From Ktedonobacter racemifer DSM 44963 (GTDB taxonomy: Bacteria; Chloroflexota; Ktedonobacteria; Ktedonobacterales; Ktedonobacteraceae): a stretch of 64,000 nt of DNA. This document shows, one piece after another, positions 17,805-26,222 of this stretch. Below the pieces are notes generated by a model, which was not told the origin of the DNA, did no database searches, and worked only from the letters and a program-made list of their open reading frames with translations. Numbering within the stretch: the stretch's first letter is position 1; every line of letters starts with the position of its first letter. The stretch spans positions 2,467,341 through 2,531,340 of the forward strand of contig NZ_ADVG01000003.1 of NCBI RefSeq assembly GCF_000178855.1, given 5' to 3'. The position numbers and the translations under genes were made by a program.

Positions 17805-18404
17805 CTATTTCTTCACAACACGGTACCTGATATGAGTTACCAATTGTGTGCCGCTTATTTCAACAGGTTCAAGATCGAGATCGGGAACCCCCTCAAAGAG
17901 CCGTGCTCCAGAACCTATGGTGACGGGGACTATGTGGAGCCATAACTCATCAATAAGTCCGGCCGACAAATATTGATTGATCGTATTTGCGCCGCCAGCT
18001 ATCGCAATAGGTCTCTCCCCGGCCACTTCTTTTGCTCGCGACAGCGCTGCTTCAATACCGTCTGCAATGAAGAAGAATGTGGTGCTACCCTCCATAGCAA
18101 TAGGGTCTCTCCGATTTTGAGACAAAACAAAGACAGGCGCATGGTAGGGGGGATTCTCTCCCCACCAGCCCTTCCAGTCGGTGCTCCCTCGCTTTTCTTT
18201 TGGGCCAAACATGTTGCTCCCCATAATGAACGCACCCGCATCTTGCAATGCATCCAATTCAGCCTGGTGTTTTTCTGGCTCATCGAACATCCAGTGGTGG
18301 AGTAAATTTTCAGGGATGTCCCCAAAAGGTTTTTCAAAACTCTGGTTGGGTCCTGCAACGAAAGCATCTAATGACATTGCAATTGAGCAGGTAACTTTAT
18401 TCAT
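17805..18404 (-). CDS. dihydrofolate reductase family protein (RibD C-terminal-like)
   Basis: A 199-residue reductase-fold protein. SLDAFVAGPNQ near residue 11, an IMGSNMFG strand near 60 and the nucleotide-binding stretch IAIAGGANTINQYLSAGLIDELWLHIVPV are typical of the DHFR-like proteins related to RibD. These enzymes bind NADPH; the substrate is rarely known. The start ATG follows AGGAGA. It is carried as a passenger inside an IS66-type transposon, which is unusual, and could give the host a selectable reductase activity. Confidence 0.9.
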   Translation of the reverse strand: MNKVTCSIAMSLDAFVAGPNQSFEKPFGDIPENLLHHWMFDEPEKHQAELDALQDAGAFIMGSNMFGPKEKRGSTDWKGWWGENPPYHAPVFVLSQNRRDPIAMEGSTTFFFIADGIEAALSRAKEVAGERPIAIAGGANTINQYLSAGLIDELWLHIVPVTIGSGARLFEGVPDLDLEPVEISGTQLVTHIRYRVVKK

Positions 18405-18516
18405 GCGATTTTCTCCTATCGGTGACAGTTACAGCCCTCAAATCCCGGTGGAGCGAGAACATTTGCATATCTATCAGCCCCCTACATGTTTTTGAGAAGG
18501 CCTAGCCTCTAGCTTA

Positions 18517-18651
18517 TCACGCGTCCACGGGAAAAACTTCTTCCAGCTTGCTCTCCGATGCTTCGTCAGATCGCGACTGGAGGACCTGTTTCATAGCCCA
18601 GAGCTCATTCTCATACCATGAGAGCAGAAAATCAGGACCGCTTGGGCAGTT
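18517..18651 (-). pseudogene. unidentified gene fragment (C-terminal end)
   Basis: A minus-strand frame reads CPSGPDFLLSWYENELWAMK and continues with an acidic tail ending VFPVDA at a TGA. Its composition is protein-like, but the frame has no start and no known domain. It looks like the end of a gene captured between the DHFR gene and tnpC. Confidence 0.35.
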
Positions 18652-18729
18652 GAATACTTCTCCTGGGTAACTCCTCCTTCAGCACCAGCTCTGGGAGAAT
18701 CTCCATATTTGCGGCGAGGAGATAACTAC

Positions 18730-20196
18730 TCAGGTCCCTGGTTCCCAGGCAATGGGAAAAGGAGTCCCTTCAAAGACCGCTGCCATGGCGGCCAGCATGG
18801 AGCGGCCTTGCTTTCTCATGGTCGAAAGATAACTGCGAATGACACAGAAAGCCGTAGCCCCTTCGCTACTGCAAAAGGTTCCAGAAATCTTTTGTTGGAC
18901 TTTGATCATCCGTAAATCGCGTTCCGCAAGGTTGTTGCTAAAAGGCAGAGTCAATTCGTCCAGGAAAGCAAGCACCTGTTCAGCCCTTGCCAGAAGAGCA
19001 TCCAGAAGATTTTTCGCCTCCGCTTGTTTGCGCCGCCCGGGTTTCTTGGGAACCGGCTTACTCGGCGGGGAAGCAAGGGTCTGCTGGGCGGCAAAGCCCT
19101 GTCGGAGGATCTCAAAATACTGGAGCACCAAGGAGTCACGTTCCGCTTGAGGAAGCACGCGGGCACCCATGGCACGAAAACGAGCAGTCGTCTCTGCCAT
19201 GCGTCGCAGCAAATCGTGCATCTCTCGCGCCCAGAGTTGGTGGTCACGTTCGGCGATCAGCAAGCAATCCCGTAAGAGGTGGGCCCCACAGATGCTATGC
19301 TCACATACGTAGTGATCGTAGCTGCTCAAACGATCATGCATCGCTCTTCCCGAATACTGCGGCAAGATGCCAATCGCATCCATTGCTTTCTGTCCCCGGT
19401 TACGGTGCCAGTGGTAGAGGGTCAACCACCTTGTGGCATTGACATGAAACCAATGCCACAGCCCTTTGACTCGCCCGCCCGTTTCATCCACATGATCCAG
19501 CCTCTGTGCCAGCAACAACTCTTTGATCCGCAGTATTGTTGGGCTAAGCGTGCGAGCTGCCTCCTGGATCCAGTTGGCCAGCGTCCCCTCCGAGATCCTA
19601 CAGGAGAGCAGATCAAGAAAGAGTTCGCCGATGCGATCCATCGGCAGCAATTGGTACTGCGACAAGTACACCCCGAGGGCTTGCACGCGCGGTCCATAGC
19701 CAGCGGGTGCATTCACTCCCATGGGAAAGCTTCCAACGCTCTGATGTTGACACACTGGACACCTGATGACTTCCACCTGATGTTCCGTCACCGAGAGACG
19801 CAGCACGGGGATCTCATGGATTTGTCGGCGTTCCTTCACCTGCCCGGCAACCTCTCCCAGATCGCAGTGGCACGCCTCGCAATGACTTGGTCGATGGATG
19901 ATCACCTCATCGGGGTTCTCCACCTGCTGGAGCGCGTGTCCAGGGTGACCTGCTTGCCCACCGTTCAGCTTGCTGCTCGCTGCATGTGGCTTTCCGTGGC
20001 GTTTGAAGCCGTCACTCGACGGCGGCTTGTGACTGTTGTGACTATCTTTGGCCAACCGTCGCTCTAACTCTTCAATCCGCAGCAGCGCACTCATGAGCAG
20101 CCCTTCGAGCTCCTCAATGCGCTGAGTTTTCCGCGTCACTTCTTCTTTGAGTTCGGCGTTTTCTTTTCTCAGTTGGCTCGCTTCTTCTTCTGTCAT
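18730..20196 (-). CDS. tnpC: IS66-family transposase TnpC
   Basis: A complete 488-residue IS66 transposase. N-terminal leucine zipper (about 5-65, with KDSHNSHKPPSSDG after it), zinc-finger domain with CEACHCDLG and CPVC, the DDE core with HVDETGGRVKG, GRAMHDRLSSYDHY and the late glutamate in NNLAERDLRMIKVQQKISG, then the C-terminal SYLSTMRKQG. It is the transposase of the surrounding element. IS66 accessory proteins are not encoded here, so mobility may need them in trans. Confidence 0.95.
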   Translation of the reverse strand: MTEEEASQLRKENAELKEEVTRKTQRIEELEGLLMSALLRIEELERRLAKDSHNSHKPPSSDGFKRHGKPHAASSKLNGGQAGHPGHALQQVENPDEVIIHRPSHCEACHCDLGEVAGQVKERRQIHEIPVLRLSVTEHQVEVIRCPVCQHQSVGSFPMGVNAPAGYGPRVQALGVYLSQYQLLPMDRIGELFLDLLSCRISEGTLANWIQEAARTLSPTILRIKELLLAQRLDHVDETGGRVKGLWHWFHVNATRWLTLYHWHRNRGQKAMDAIGILPQYSGRAMHDRLSSYDHYVCEHSICGAHLLRDCLLIAERDHQLWAREMHDLLRRMAETTARFRAMGARVLPQAERDSLVLQYFEILRQGFAAQQTLASPPSKPVPKKPGRRKQAEAKNLLDALLARAEQVLAFLDELTLPFSNNLAERDLRMIKVQQKISGTFCSSEGATAFCVIRSYLSTMRKQGRSMLAAMAAVFEGTPFPIAWEPGT

Positions 20197-20249
20197 GCTC
20201 GTAGTGTATCAGCCTTGTCTATCCCTCCTGAGGAGACCTAAGTAGTTAC

Positions 20250-20489
20250 CACGTGAGTGAAATCAAGGCCAACCGAGGCCAGTGCCATCTTGAGATTTTC
20301 AAAGACTTGTTGAGTTTGAGCGCGGAAATCATGGGGGCCAACGACCTGCCCTGCCAAATCAAGAGCGACTTGACCAGCAATGAAAATGATTCGCCCCCGC
20401 GTGATCTCAACCACGTGGCTATAGCCTGCCGCAGAAGTCGACAAAGTGGATGGATTCAAGAAGCGCATATTGGTTGGATGAGTTGCCAT
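20250..20489 (-). pseudogene. ridA: ridA, 5' part (interrupted)
   Basis: Encodes the first 80 or so residues of RidA: FLNPSTLSTSAAGYSHVVEI, IIFIAGQVALDLAGQVVG and TQQVFENLKMALASVGLDF. The frame runs into the transposon end, adding a few foreign codons before a stop. Start ATG follows AGGAAAGGAAACACT. It sits 14 bases before the PhzF gene on the same strand, so the two may once have formed an operon. Confidence 0.9.
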
Positions 20490-20503
20490 AGTGTTTCCTT
20501 TCC

Positions 20504-21406
20504 TTAGAGCCGTAGCACGCCCTCAGCCACCGTCACACCTGAGCCACAGATGCTCACCTCATCGCCATGCAAACGTATCTCAATACGGCTTGGCCGCGCC
20601 AGATCATACCCCTGCTCGATCGTTATCGTTACCCAAGAGCCGATGCGGCCATACTTTGCCAAGTAGCAGGCGAGCGGGCCAGCCGCAGTCCCCGTAGCGG
20701 GATCTTCGACAATCCCTTCCGTAGGATTGAAGAAACGTGTATAGGCTGCGGCAAGCGGATCAACTGTGTCCAGGCTGAAGAGATAGCAGCCTTGACCACC
20801 GACCGAGCGAAGATGTTGATACAGACGTTTCGCGTCTGGTTGAGCGCGACTTATGGCTTCACGGCTCTGCACCGGTACCATCATATGTGTAGCCCCTGTG
20901 GAAACGACCTGCGCAGGTAAGCCCTCGACAAACAGATCGGATGACTCCAGGCCAAGCGCTGCTGCTAACGCCGCTGGATCTGTATGGATGGCTCCAAATG
21001 ATGGTGCGGTCTGTCTCATGCTGATGGTCGTTGGCTGCCACGGTGCTCCCTCTTCTCTTTTTTCCGCCAATACTTCCACTGCGAGAACCTGTTCCCCTAT
21101 CTCCTGTTGAAAGACGGTCCGAGGTCCAGACAACTTCAGTTGGCCTGCTTCAGCCAACCACCACCAGGCCCCGAGCGCATTATGGCCGGCACCTCCAACC
21201 TCTATACCCACTGGAGTGAACGAACGTAGACGCCAATCGGTCTCCTGCCTGGTTGGAGGGAGCAGAAAGGTGGTCTCAGACTGGTTAAACTCGCGGGCGA
21301 TCCTCTGCATGGTCTCTTGGCTCAAGTCCTGCGCATTCACCACCAGAGCGAGCGGATTTCCGCTCAGTGGCTCCTGTGCAAAGACATCAATTATGTAGAA
21401 ATGAAT
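20504..21406 (-). CDS. PhzF-family isomerase, without a canonical start codon
   Basis: PhzF-type epimerase/isomerase (diaminopimelate-epimerase fold). The family start, HFYIIDVFAQEPLSGNPLAL, is present, but between the preceding in-frame TAA and this motif there is no ATG, GTG or TTG. An ATT (21404-21406) lies eight bases after AGGAG and would give 300 residues, the usual length. A GTG start 21 codons downstream would remove the catalytic region near the N terminus. GIVEDPATGTAAGPL near the C terminus is the family signature. Either a rare ATT start is used or the start was lost by mutation. Confidence 0.85.
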   Translation of the reverse strand: MHFYIIDVFAQEPLSGNPLALVVNAQDLSQETMQRIAREFNQSETTFLLPPTRQETDWRLRSFTPVGIEVGGAGHNALGAWWWLAEAGQLKLSGPRTVFQQEIGEQVLAVEVLAEKREEGAPWQPTTISMRQTAPSFGAIHTDPAALAAALGLESSDLFVEGLPAQVVSTGATHMMVPVQSREAISRAQPDAKRLYQHLRSVGGQGCYLFSLDTVDPLAAAYTRFFNPTEGIVEDPATGTAAGPLACYLAKYGRIGSWVTITIEQGYDLARPSRIEIRLHGDEVSICGSGVTVAEGVLRL

Positions 21407-21719
21407 ATGTTGTTCTCCTATTAGCTTCTCCTTCTCTTACCTTATGGCGGCTCATCTCATGCTGTGATGGTACTCTGATCCCTTGGTGGTAAAGTGCAAG
21501 GTCTCGTGATGATGTGCGCCCAAAATCCCATCCAGCAGGCACGCATACCCTTCTTTCTTTCTCTCGGAGAGTAACAAAAGGCAGAAAGATATTCTCAATG
21601 GCTTTGCGGACAACCTGCTTGTTCTGCATTCCCAGTATAGCGTCATTTTGTGATAAAGTGGAGGGTAAAATGCAAGCACTGATCCCAGAAAACTTCAGAT
21701 ATCAAAGGAAAAGTAAAGC
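21407..21719. other. divergent intergenic region between the PhzF and Lrp genes
   Basis: No gene is convincing here. It should hold promoters for the PhzF gene (minus) and the Lrp-type gene (plus), and Lrp regulators often control such a neighbour. I see no consensus -35/-10 pair. Confidence 0.4.
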
Positions 21720-22213
21720 ATGGCTTTAGAAACCAAAAAAATCCTTGATGAGACGAATTGGCAACTGATCGAGGCATTGCAGCAGAATGCGCGCCTCTCC
21801 TATAGTGAATTGGGGCAACGGGTAGGACTGACTGCGCCCGCTGTCGCCGAACGTATGCGCAAGATGGAGGAGCAGGGAATCATTAGGGGCTATCGCGCTG
21901 AGGTAGACCTTGCTCAGCTCGGTTTGCCCATTGTGGCTCTGGTTCGCTTAGTGCCAGCGGCAGACTTCACTGTCGGAGCATAGCTTCCGCTGTCAGTGAA
22001 TTACCAGAGGTCCTTGAGTGTTATCGCATGGCAGGTAATGATCAGGTGTTAGTCAAGGTAGCCGCAACCGCAATCGATCACTTGGACCGCGTCCTTGACC
22101 AACTTGCGGTCTATGGCCAACCTTCTACCTCGATTACGTTCTCCCAGCCCCTGAAGCAGCATGTCGTCACCAATGAGATGCTGGAGCAAGAGAAAAAGGA
22201 AGTGAACGCCTGA
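21720..22213 (+). pseudogene. Lrp/AsnC-family regulator with a frameshift
   Basis: The N-terminal part is a normal Lrp helix-turn-helix (LIEALQQNARLSYSELGQRV then LTAPAVAERMRKMEEQG). It ends early at a TAG (21981-21983). A second frame then supplies the missing RAM domain: SIASAVSELPEVLECYRMAG, NDQVLVKVAA and the C terminus. A one-base indel near 21970 joins them. It may be a pseudogene, or a sequencing or recoding event. Confidence 0.8.
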
Positions 22214-22235
22214 GTGCTTCGACGAATATGAGATT

Positions 22236-22522
22236 GTAAATCCCAAAATTCAGTGGGGCAATTTCTGTATCGCTAGGTGAAAGAGGCGACCTCTCCAGTG
22301 TCAGACGTCTGAGCTGCAAGAGGAGGCGATCTGCTCTCTATCCCTACCTCAGATAATTATACAGAAATTACCTCACTGAATGGCTCTGGCCCAATTTAGG
22401 TGAATGATGAGCTTATCTTTCTGGCTTCTACTATTTTTCAAGCTCGGATTCATGACATCGGCGAGCTTATTGAAGACCTTATCACCTAAATTGAGCCAGA
22501 GCCACTGAATTTTGGGATTTAC
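22236..22522. repeat. 287-bp nested MITE
   Basis: Terminal repeat GTAAATCCCAAAATTCAGTG (22236 on) is matched exactly, for 21 bases, by the reverse complement at 22502-22522. Two more inverted pairs lie inside: CAATTTCTGTAT near 22259 with ATACAGAAATTACC near 22361, and TGGCTCTGGCCCAATTTAGG near 22381 with CCTAAATTGAGCCAGAGCCA near 22486. The whole can fold into a three-armed structure. No protein is encoded. Confidence 0.75.
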
Positions 22523-22543
22523 ACTAGTGTAATAGAGGTGTAA

Positions 22544-23311
22544 ATGTCCCGAGTATTCATAACCGGCTCGACTGACGGCCTTGGTCTTCTGGCAGCAAAG
22601 CTTTTGGTTGAGCAAGGGCATGCAGTGGTGCTGCATGCACGCAACAGTGAGCGAGCTACTTCTGCACAAGCAACGCTCTCTGAGGCAGAAGCAGTGGTGA
22701 TTGGTGACCTTGCGAGTAGAGCGGCGATGATGCACGTTGCAGAGCAGGTGAATGCGCTTGGAACCTTTGATGCGGTTATCCATAATGCTGGTGCCCGCTA
22801 TGATGAACCTCGAATTGAAACGGCAGATGGTCTGGAGCATATGTTTGCTGTCAATGTCCTTGCTCCCTACATTCTTACTGCTCTTATTGCACGACCCGCA
22901 CGCTTGATTTATCTGAGTTCCGATCTGCATCGTAGGGGGGAGCCTGACTTTAAGGATTTGCAATGGATGCATCGTCACTGGGATGGGACGCAAGCATATG
23001 CTGATTCAAAGCTCTTTGATGCGGTATTGGCTGCTGCGATCGCTCGGCGATGGCCAAATGTCTTCTCAAATGCCGTTGGACCAGGTTGGGTGCCCACGAA
23101 AATGGGTGGACCAGATGCTCCCGATGATATGGCACAAGCTTCGGCCACACAGGTCTGGTTGGCGACGAGCAATGAGCCAGCCGCCCACGTATCTGGTAAA
23201 TTCTTCTATCATAAGAAGTTAAGCGAGACTCACCCGGCTGTTCACGACGTAAAGGTACAAAATCAGCTGCTCGCTGCGTGTGAATCGTTGAGCGGCGTAT
23301 CCCTATCATAG
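22544..23311 (+). CDS. short-chain dehydrogenase/reductase
   Basis: A 255-residue SDR with a Rossmann fold. Cofactor motif TGSTDGLG at residues 7-14, NAGA near 86, catalytic serine in IYLSSD and the YxxxK pair in AYADSKLF. HARNSER after the second strand favours NADP(H). C-terminal residues diverge from the classical family. It starts immediately after the nested MITE, whose last bases may contribute to its leader; GAGGTG is a modest ribosome site. Substrate unknown. Confidence 0.9.
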   Translation: MSRVFITGSTDGLGLLAAKLLVEQGHAVVLHARNSERATSAQATLSEAEAVVIGDLASRAAMMHVAEQVNALGTFDAVIHNAGARYDEPRIETADGLEHMFAVNVLAPYILTALIARPARLIYLSSDLHRRGEPDFKDLQWMHRHWDGTQAYADSKLFDAVLAAAIARRWPNVFSNAVGPGWVPTKMGGPDAPDDMAQASATQVWLATSNEPAAHVSGKFFYHKKLSETHPAVHDVKVQNQLLAACESLSGVSLS

Positions 23312-23316
23312 TTTGT

Positions 23317-23670
23317 ATAGTAAACGAGGGACGTGCGAACTTCGGTGGGCCATACGTGACCGGAGGTGGAGGTGCTTCCGCAAGTTCATCTTCGTCAGTC
23401 GTGGGAGCTTCGATTTCCTGCGCGGGAGCAAATTCGGTGGTGCGCAGGTCAGACGGAGAAAACGCTTGCCCCAGTTCCAGTCGGATATTCCATACCCACT
23501 GTGCCAGGAGTTGGGCAAACTCCTGGCCCCACGGCGTGTGCGAGTACCAGCGATCTGCGTCTTGCTCTTCATCTTCATCGGCCAGCACCGTCTCAAACGA
23601 GCCACGATGCAGATACAAGTCAAGGGTGTCCGAAGCCGTAAACGCCGGGGAGGGAAGGGTACTCATAAAG
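23317..23670 (-). pseudogene. DDE transposase, C-terminal fragment (split gene, part 2)
   Basis: Reads FMSTLPSPAFTASDTLDLYL, HRGSFETVLADEDEEQDADR and a tail to YGPPKFARPSFT. It matches the middle of the transposase at 53898-56087. The N-terminal part is at 25078-26123; a TnpB element lies between. The last ~200 residues are missing at the junction with the SDR gene. Confidence 0.85.
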
Positions 23671-23796
23671 AGTTTGGAACAGTATTGAAAAAGCGATGAG
23701 AATGCATTAAAATGTAGGAACGGAGAATAGCCATTCTCTTGCAGAATACAGGAATGTGATAGAAGCGAGCGGCCGTGTTGGAAAGGGAAGATCAGG

Positions 23797-24951
23797 ATGA
23801 TCAAAGCCCACAAAATACGCCTTCATCCTACAGAGGAGCAAAAAACCTATTTTGCCAAAGCTGCAGGCACCTCGCGCTTCGTTTGGAACTGGGCACTCGC
23901 TGAGTGGAATCGGCAATACGAGGCTGGCGAAAAACCTACCGCCTTCAAGCTCAAGAAGCAGTTTAATGAGATCCGGAGAGCGCAGTATCCCTGGACGTGG
24001 GAGGTCACCAAGAATGCCTCTGATCAACCCTTCCTCGATCTGGCAAAAGCCTGGGCCGCGTATTTTGACGGCTTGAAACAGGGAAAAAAGACCGGTCGGC
24101 CCACATTCAAGAGCAAGAAGAAAAGCAAACTGAGCTTTTATCTCGCCAACGATCAATTCGAGCTTGGAGACCATCGGATCTGGATCCCCAAGCTCGGCTG
24201 GGTGAATATGGCAGAGACGTTACGTTTTGTGGGCAACGTGAGAGGTGCGCGCATCACCAAAACAGCAGACTGGTGGTTTGTCTCCATTCAGGTCGAACTC
24301 CCCGACCCTGTCCCAGTGAAGAAACCAGTCGCTGTTGGCATCGACGTGGGGCTGAACCGACTGGCCACCTTGAGCACAGGAGAGAAGGTCGAGAACCAAG
24401 CCTTCCTCAAAACCGCGCTCAAGAAACTTCGTCAGGCGAACAAGCGGCTCCATCGTCGCAAACTCGGCTCAAAAAATCGAGAGAAAGCTCGCAGACAGGT
24501 GGCACGACTCCACTATAAAGTGACCTGTCTGCGTGATGATGTGCTCCACAAGCTCACGACCCAGCTTGCCAACTGTTATGGGATCATTGGCATCGAGGAT
24601 CTCAACCTCAAGGGGTTGCTCAAGAATCGGCAGTTAGCTCGCTCGTTCTCCGATGCTGGGCTAGGCAAACTGTTGAACCTGCTTCTCAGCAAAGTCGGGC
24701 AGCGCGGTGGACAGGTAATCAAGGTAGGACGCTTCTTCCCTTCGAGTAAGGCCTGCCACTGCTGTGGGTGGAAATGGGAAGCGATGACGCTGAACGATCG
24801 CACCTTGGTCTGCCTGAATCCATCATGCCCCTATTATCAGTGCGCGCAGGACCGCGATCATAACGCAAGTCTGAATATCTTGAATGAAGCCCTTCGCTTG
24901 ATCGGGCTCATTGATCAAGCCGTCGGCGGTACTGGCTCGGACGCGACGTGA
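23797..24951 (+). CDS. tnpB: TnpB RNA-guided nuclease
   Basis: A 384-residue TnpB with N-terminal MIKAHKIRLHPTEEQKTYFA, RuvC-I D in VGIDVGLNRLA, RuvC-II E in IGIEDLNLKGL, zinc ribbon CHCCGW...CLNPSC, and RuvC-III D in CAQDRDHNASLN. It seems complete. ATG follows AAGATCAGG, a weak ribosome site. A close relative at 47032-49385 is truncated and intron-interrupted. Confidence 0.93.
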   Translation: MIKAHKIRLHPTEEQKTYFAKAAGTSRFVWNWALAEWNRQYEAGEKPTAFKLKKQFNEIRRAQYPWTWEVTKNASDQPFLDLAKAWAAYFDGLKQGKKTGRPTFKSKKKSKLSFYLANDQFELGDHRIWIPKLGWVNMAETLRFVGNVRGARITKTADWWFVSIQVELPDPVPVKKPVAVGIDVGLNRLATLSTGEKVENQAFLKTALKKLRQANKRLHRRKLGSKNREKARRQVARLHYKVTCLRDDVLHKLTTQLANCYGIIGIEDLNLKGLLKNRQLARSFSDAGLGKLLNLLLSKVGQRGGQVIKVGRFFPSSKACHCCGWKWEAMTLNDRTLVCLNPSCPYYQCAQDRDHNASLNILNEALRLIGLIDQAVGGTGSDAT

Positions 24952-25077
24952 AACGTGCCTGTGGACTTGGTGTAAGACGGCTCACATTGCGGTGTGAGCG
25001 CGACTGGGAACGAAGCAGGAACAACGAAAGGTGTGGTAGAGCTATGCGTGCATATGTTTTACTACATTAATTGGAGC
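24890..25077 (+). ncRNA. predicted reRNA/omega RNA of the TnpB element
   Basis: The ~125 bases after the tnpB stop are conserved nearly base for base with those after the second copy (49386-49510), for example GCCTGTGGACTTGGTGTAAG and GGGAACGAAGCAGGAACAAC, although non-coding. Such conservation fits the guide RNA scaffold known to overlap the tnpB 3' end. Confidence 0.6.
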
Positions 25078-26123
25078 AGTTCGTAGACTACCCTGTCGCG
25101 GAGGGTGCCAACAGTGGGGTCAGCGGATGCCCCCGCATGAGTCGCAATGACCAGGCGCATCTCAGGTCCAGTCGGCGTCAAGGGCATAGACGCGCAATCG
25201 TAGAGCGAGCGCTGCATGTGACTCTCTGGATGAGTGCTCACGTGATCTGGGGGACGAGCAAGTATCTGCTGGACAAGGTCCAGATCGAGGAGAAGGTAGG
25301 CGCGACTTCTGGTAATGACACCGAGGCCAGCCGAGAGCACATCAAGCAGAGGCGCTGCGTCACCATACAACCCGTCTAATCGCACGAGCATGAAGGCAGG
25401 GGAAAGGCCAAGTTGTTTTGCATAGCTCGCGATGACTGCGATGGCTCGTCGCAACTCCCCCCGGTAATCCCCGTTGCCAGGACTGCCGAACGTGCCGAGA
25501 AACTGGTGCGTATGTGCCTGAAGCACAACAGTACGGGTACGAACCACTTCTCCTCGCTTGCGACCCTGATAGCCCGGCGCGCAGACCTGATCAAACCGAC
25601 GATGAGGAGCAGGTAAGGAGTCTGTTTGTGGCAACGCGCGTTGACGAACTGCTTGTCGGGTTCCATCGACATCCATCACCAACCACTGCGCCCCTCGCCG
25701 ATCAAACAGGCCACCAGGGGAGGAAAACGGCGAGCGCGCAAGCAGATCCTTTTGAAAAAGCGTCCGCAAGGCTTCTACGGTAGGCTGATCAAGGGCAGCG
25801 AGAAAGCGGGAGAGCGTGGAGCGATGGGGCAAGTGGTTGCGCCCAAAGAGAGCCATGTAAGCTTCTGCAAATGGGGCGAGCCGTTCATAAAAAGCCTGCA
25901 GGGTGGGTTCGCCCGAAATCGCATAGCCGAGCAGTACGACGGCAAAATCGATGAGGTCATAGGTGCCAAAGCGGGTCCGGGCGAAGCGCACCTGTTCCTC
26001 AATCGCTTTCAGGATTCCTGTATGCGAAAGTACCTGAGCAAAGGCTGCCACTTCTCCCATCCAGGATGGGGTTGAGGGCGAGAGTTCCGTCGTAATCTGG
26101 ATGGTAACGGAAGGATGTGTCAT
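25078..26123 (-). pseudogene. DDE transposase, N-terminal fragment (split gene, part 1)
   Basis: About 348 codons of an IS4-superfamily-like transposase: SWMGEVAAFAQVL, LPHRSTLSRFLAALDQPTVE, the first aspartate in VMDVDGTRQA, the second in LVRLDGLYGDAAPL, ending at VYEL where the TnpB element begins. It is about 80 percent identical by eye to the copy at 53898-56087. A further copy begins at 63071. Confidence 0.9.
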
Positions 26124-26222
26124 TTGGCCAGCTTGTCCTCCAGGCGCGCAGAAGGAAGCTCTTGATAGATACGGTCTCGCACATCAAGTTGCCTTCCACG
26201 CGCATGTGCAATGGGTTCTTCC

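Larger units (their letters stand above)
17726..20249. mobile_element. IS66-type transposon with a dihydrofolate-reductase-like passenger
   Basis: The unit lies between two copies of CACGTGAG (17718-17725 and 20250-20257), an 8-bp duplication as made by IS66. Its ends are inverted: GTAACTACTCAGGTCCC at the left and the complement of GTAACTACTTAGGTCTCC at the right. Inside are a palindromic extra end, a DHFR-like gene, a gene fragment and IS66 tnpC. A further end-like copy at 18724 (ATAACTACTCAGGTCCC) has no matching duplication of its own, so the whole 2.5 kb seems to have moved at once. The accessory IS66 genes tnpA and tnpB are absent. Confidence 0.75.
23671..25077 (+). mobile_element. solo TnpB element inserted in a DDE transposase gene
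   Basis: The element separates VYEL from FMSTLPSP of the transposase. Its right end, TACATTAATTGGAGCAG, is shared with the second copy of this TnpB family near 49500, after which the two sequences diverge, so the boundary is well set there. The left boundary is inferred from where the transposase frame resumes. Confidence 0.75.

Noticed and set aside
17718-18730. tnpC (18724-20249) as an independent IS66 copy next to an unrelated DHFR gene
   Set aside because: The inner left end has no matching 8-bp duplication, whereas the outer borders do, so the larger unit fits better.
22950-23813. Minus-strand open frame of 287 codons as one gene
   Set aside because: Only codons for FMSTLPSP through FARPSF match a transposase; both ends are read-through into the TnpB element and the SDR gene.
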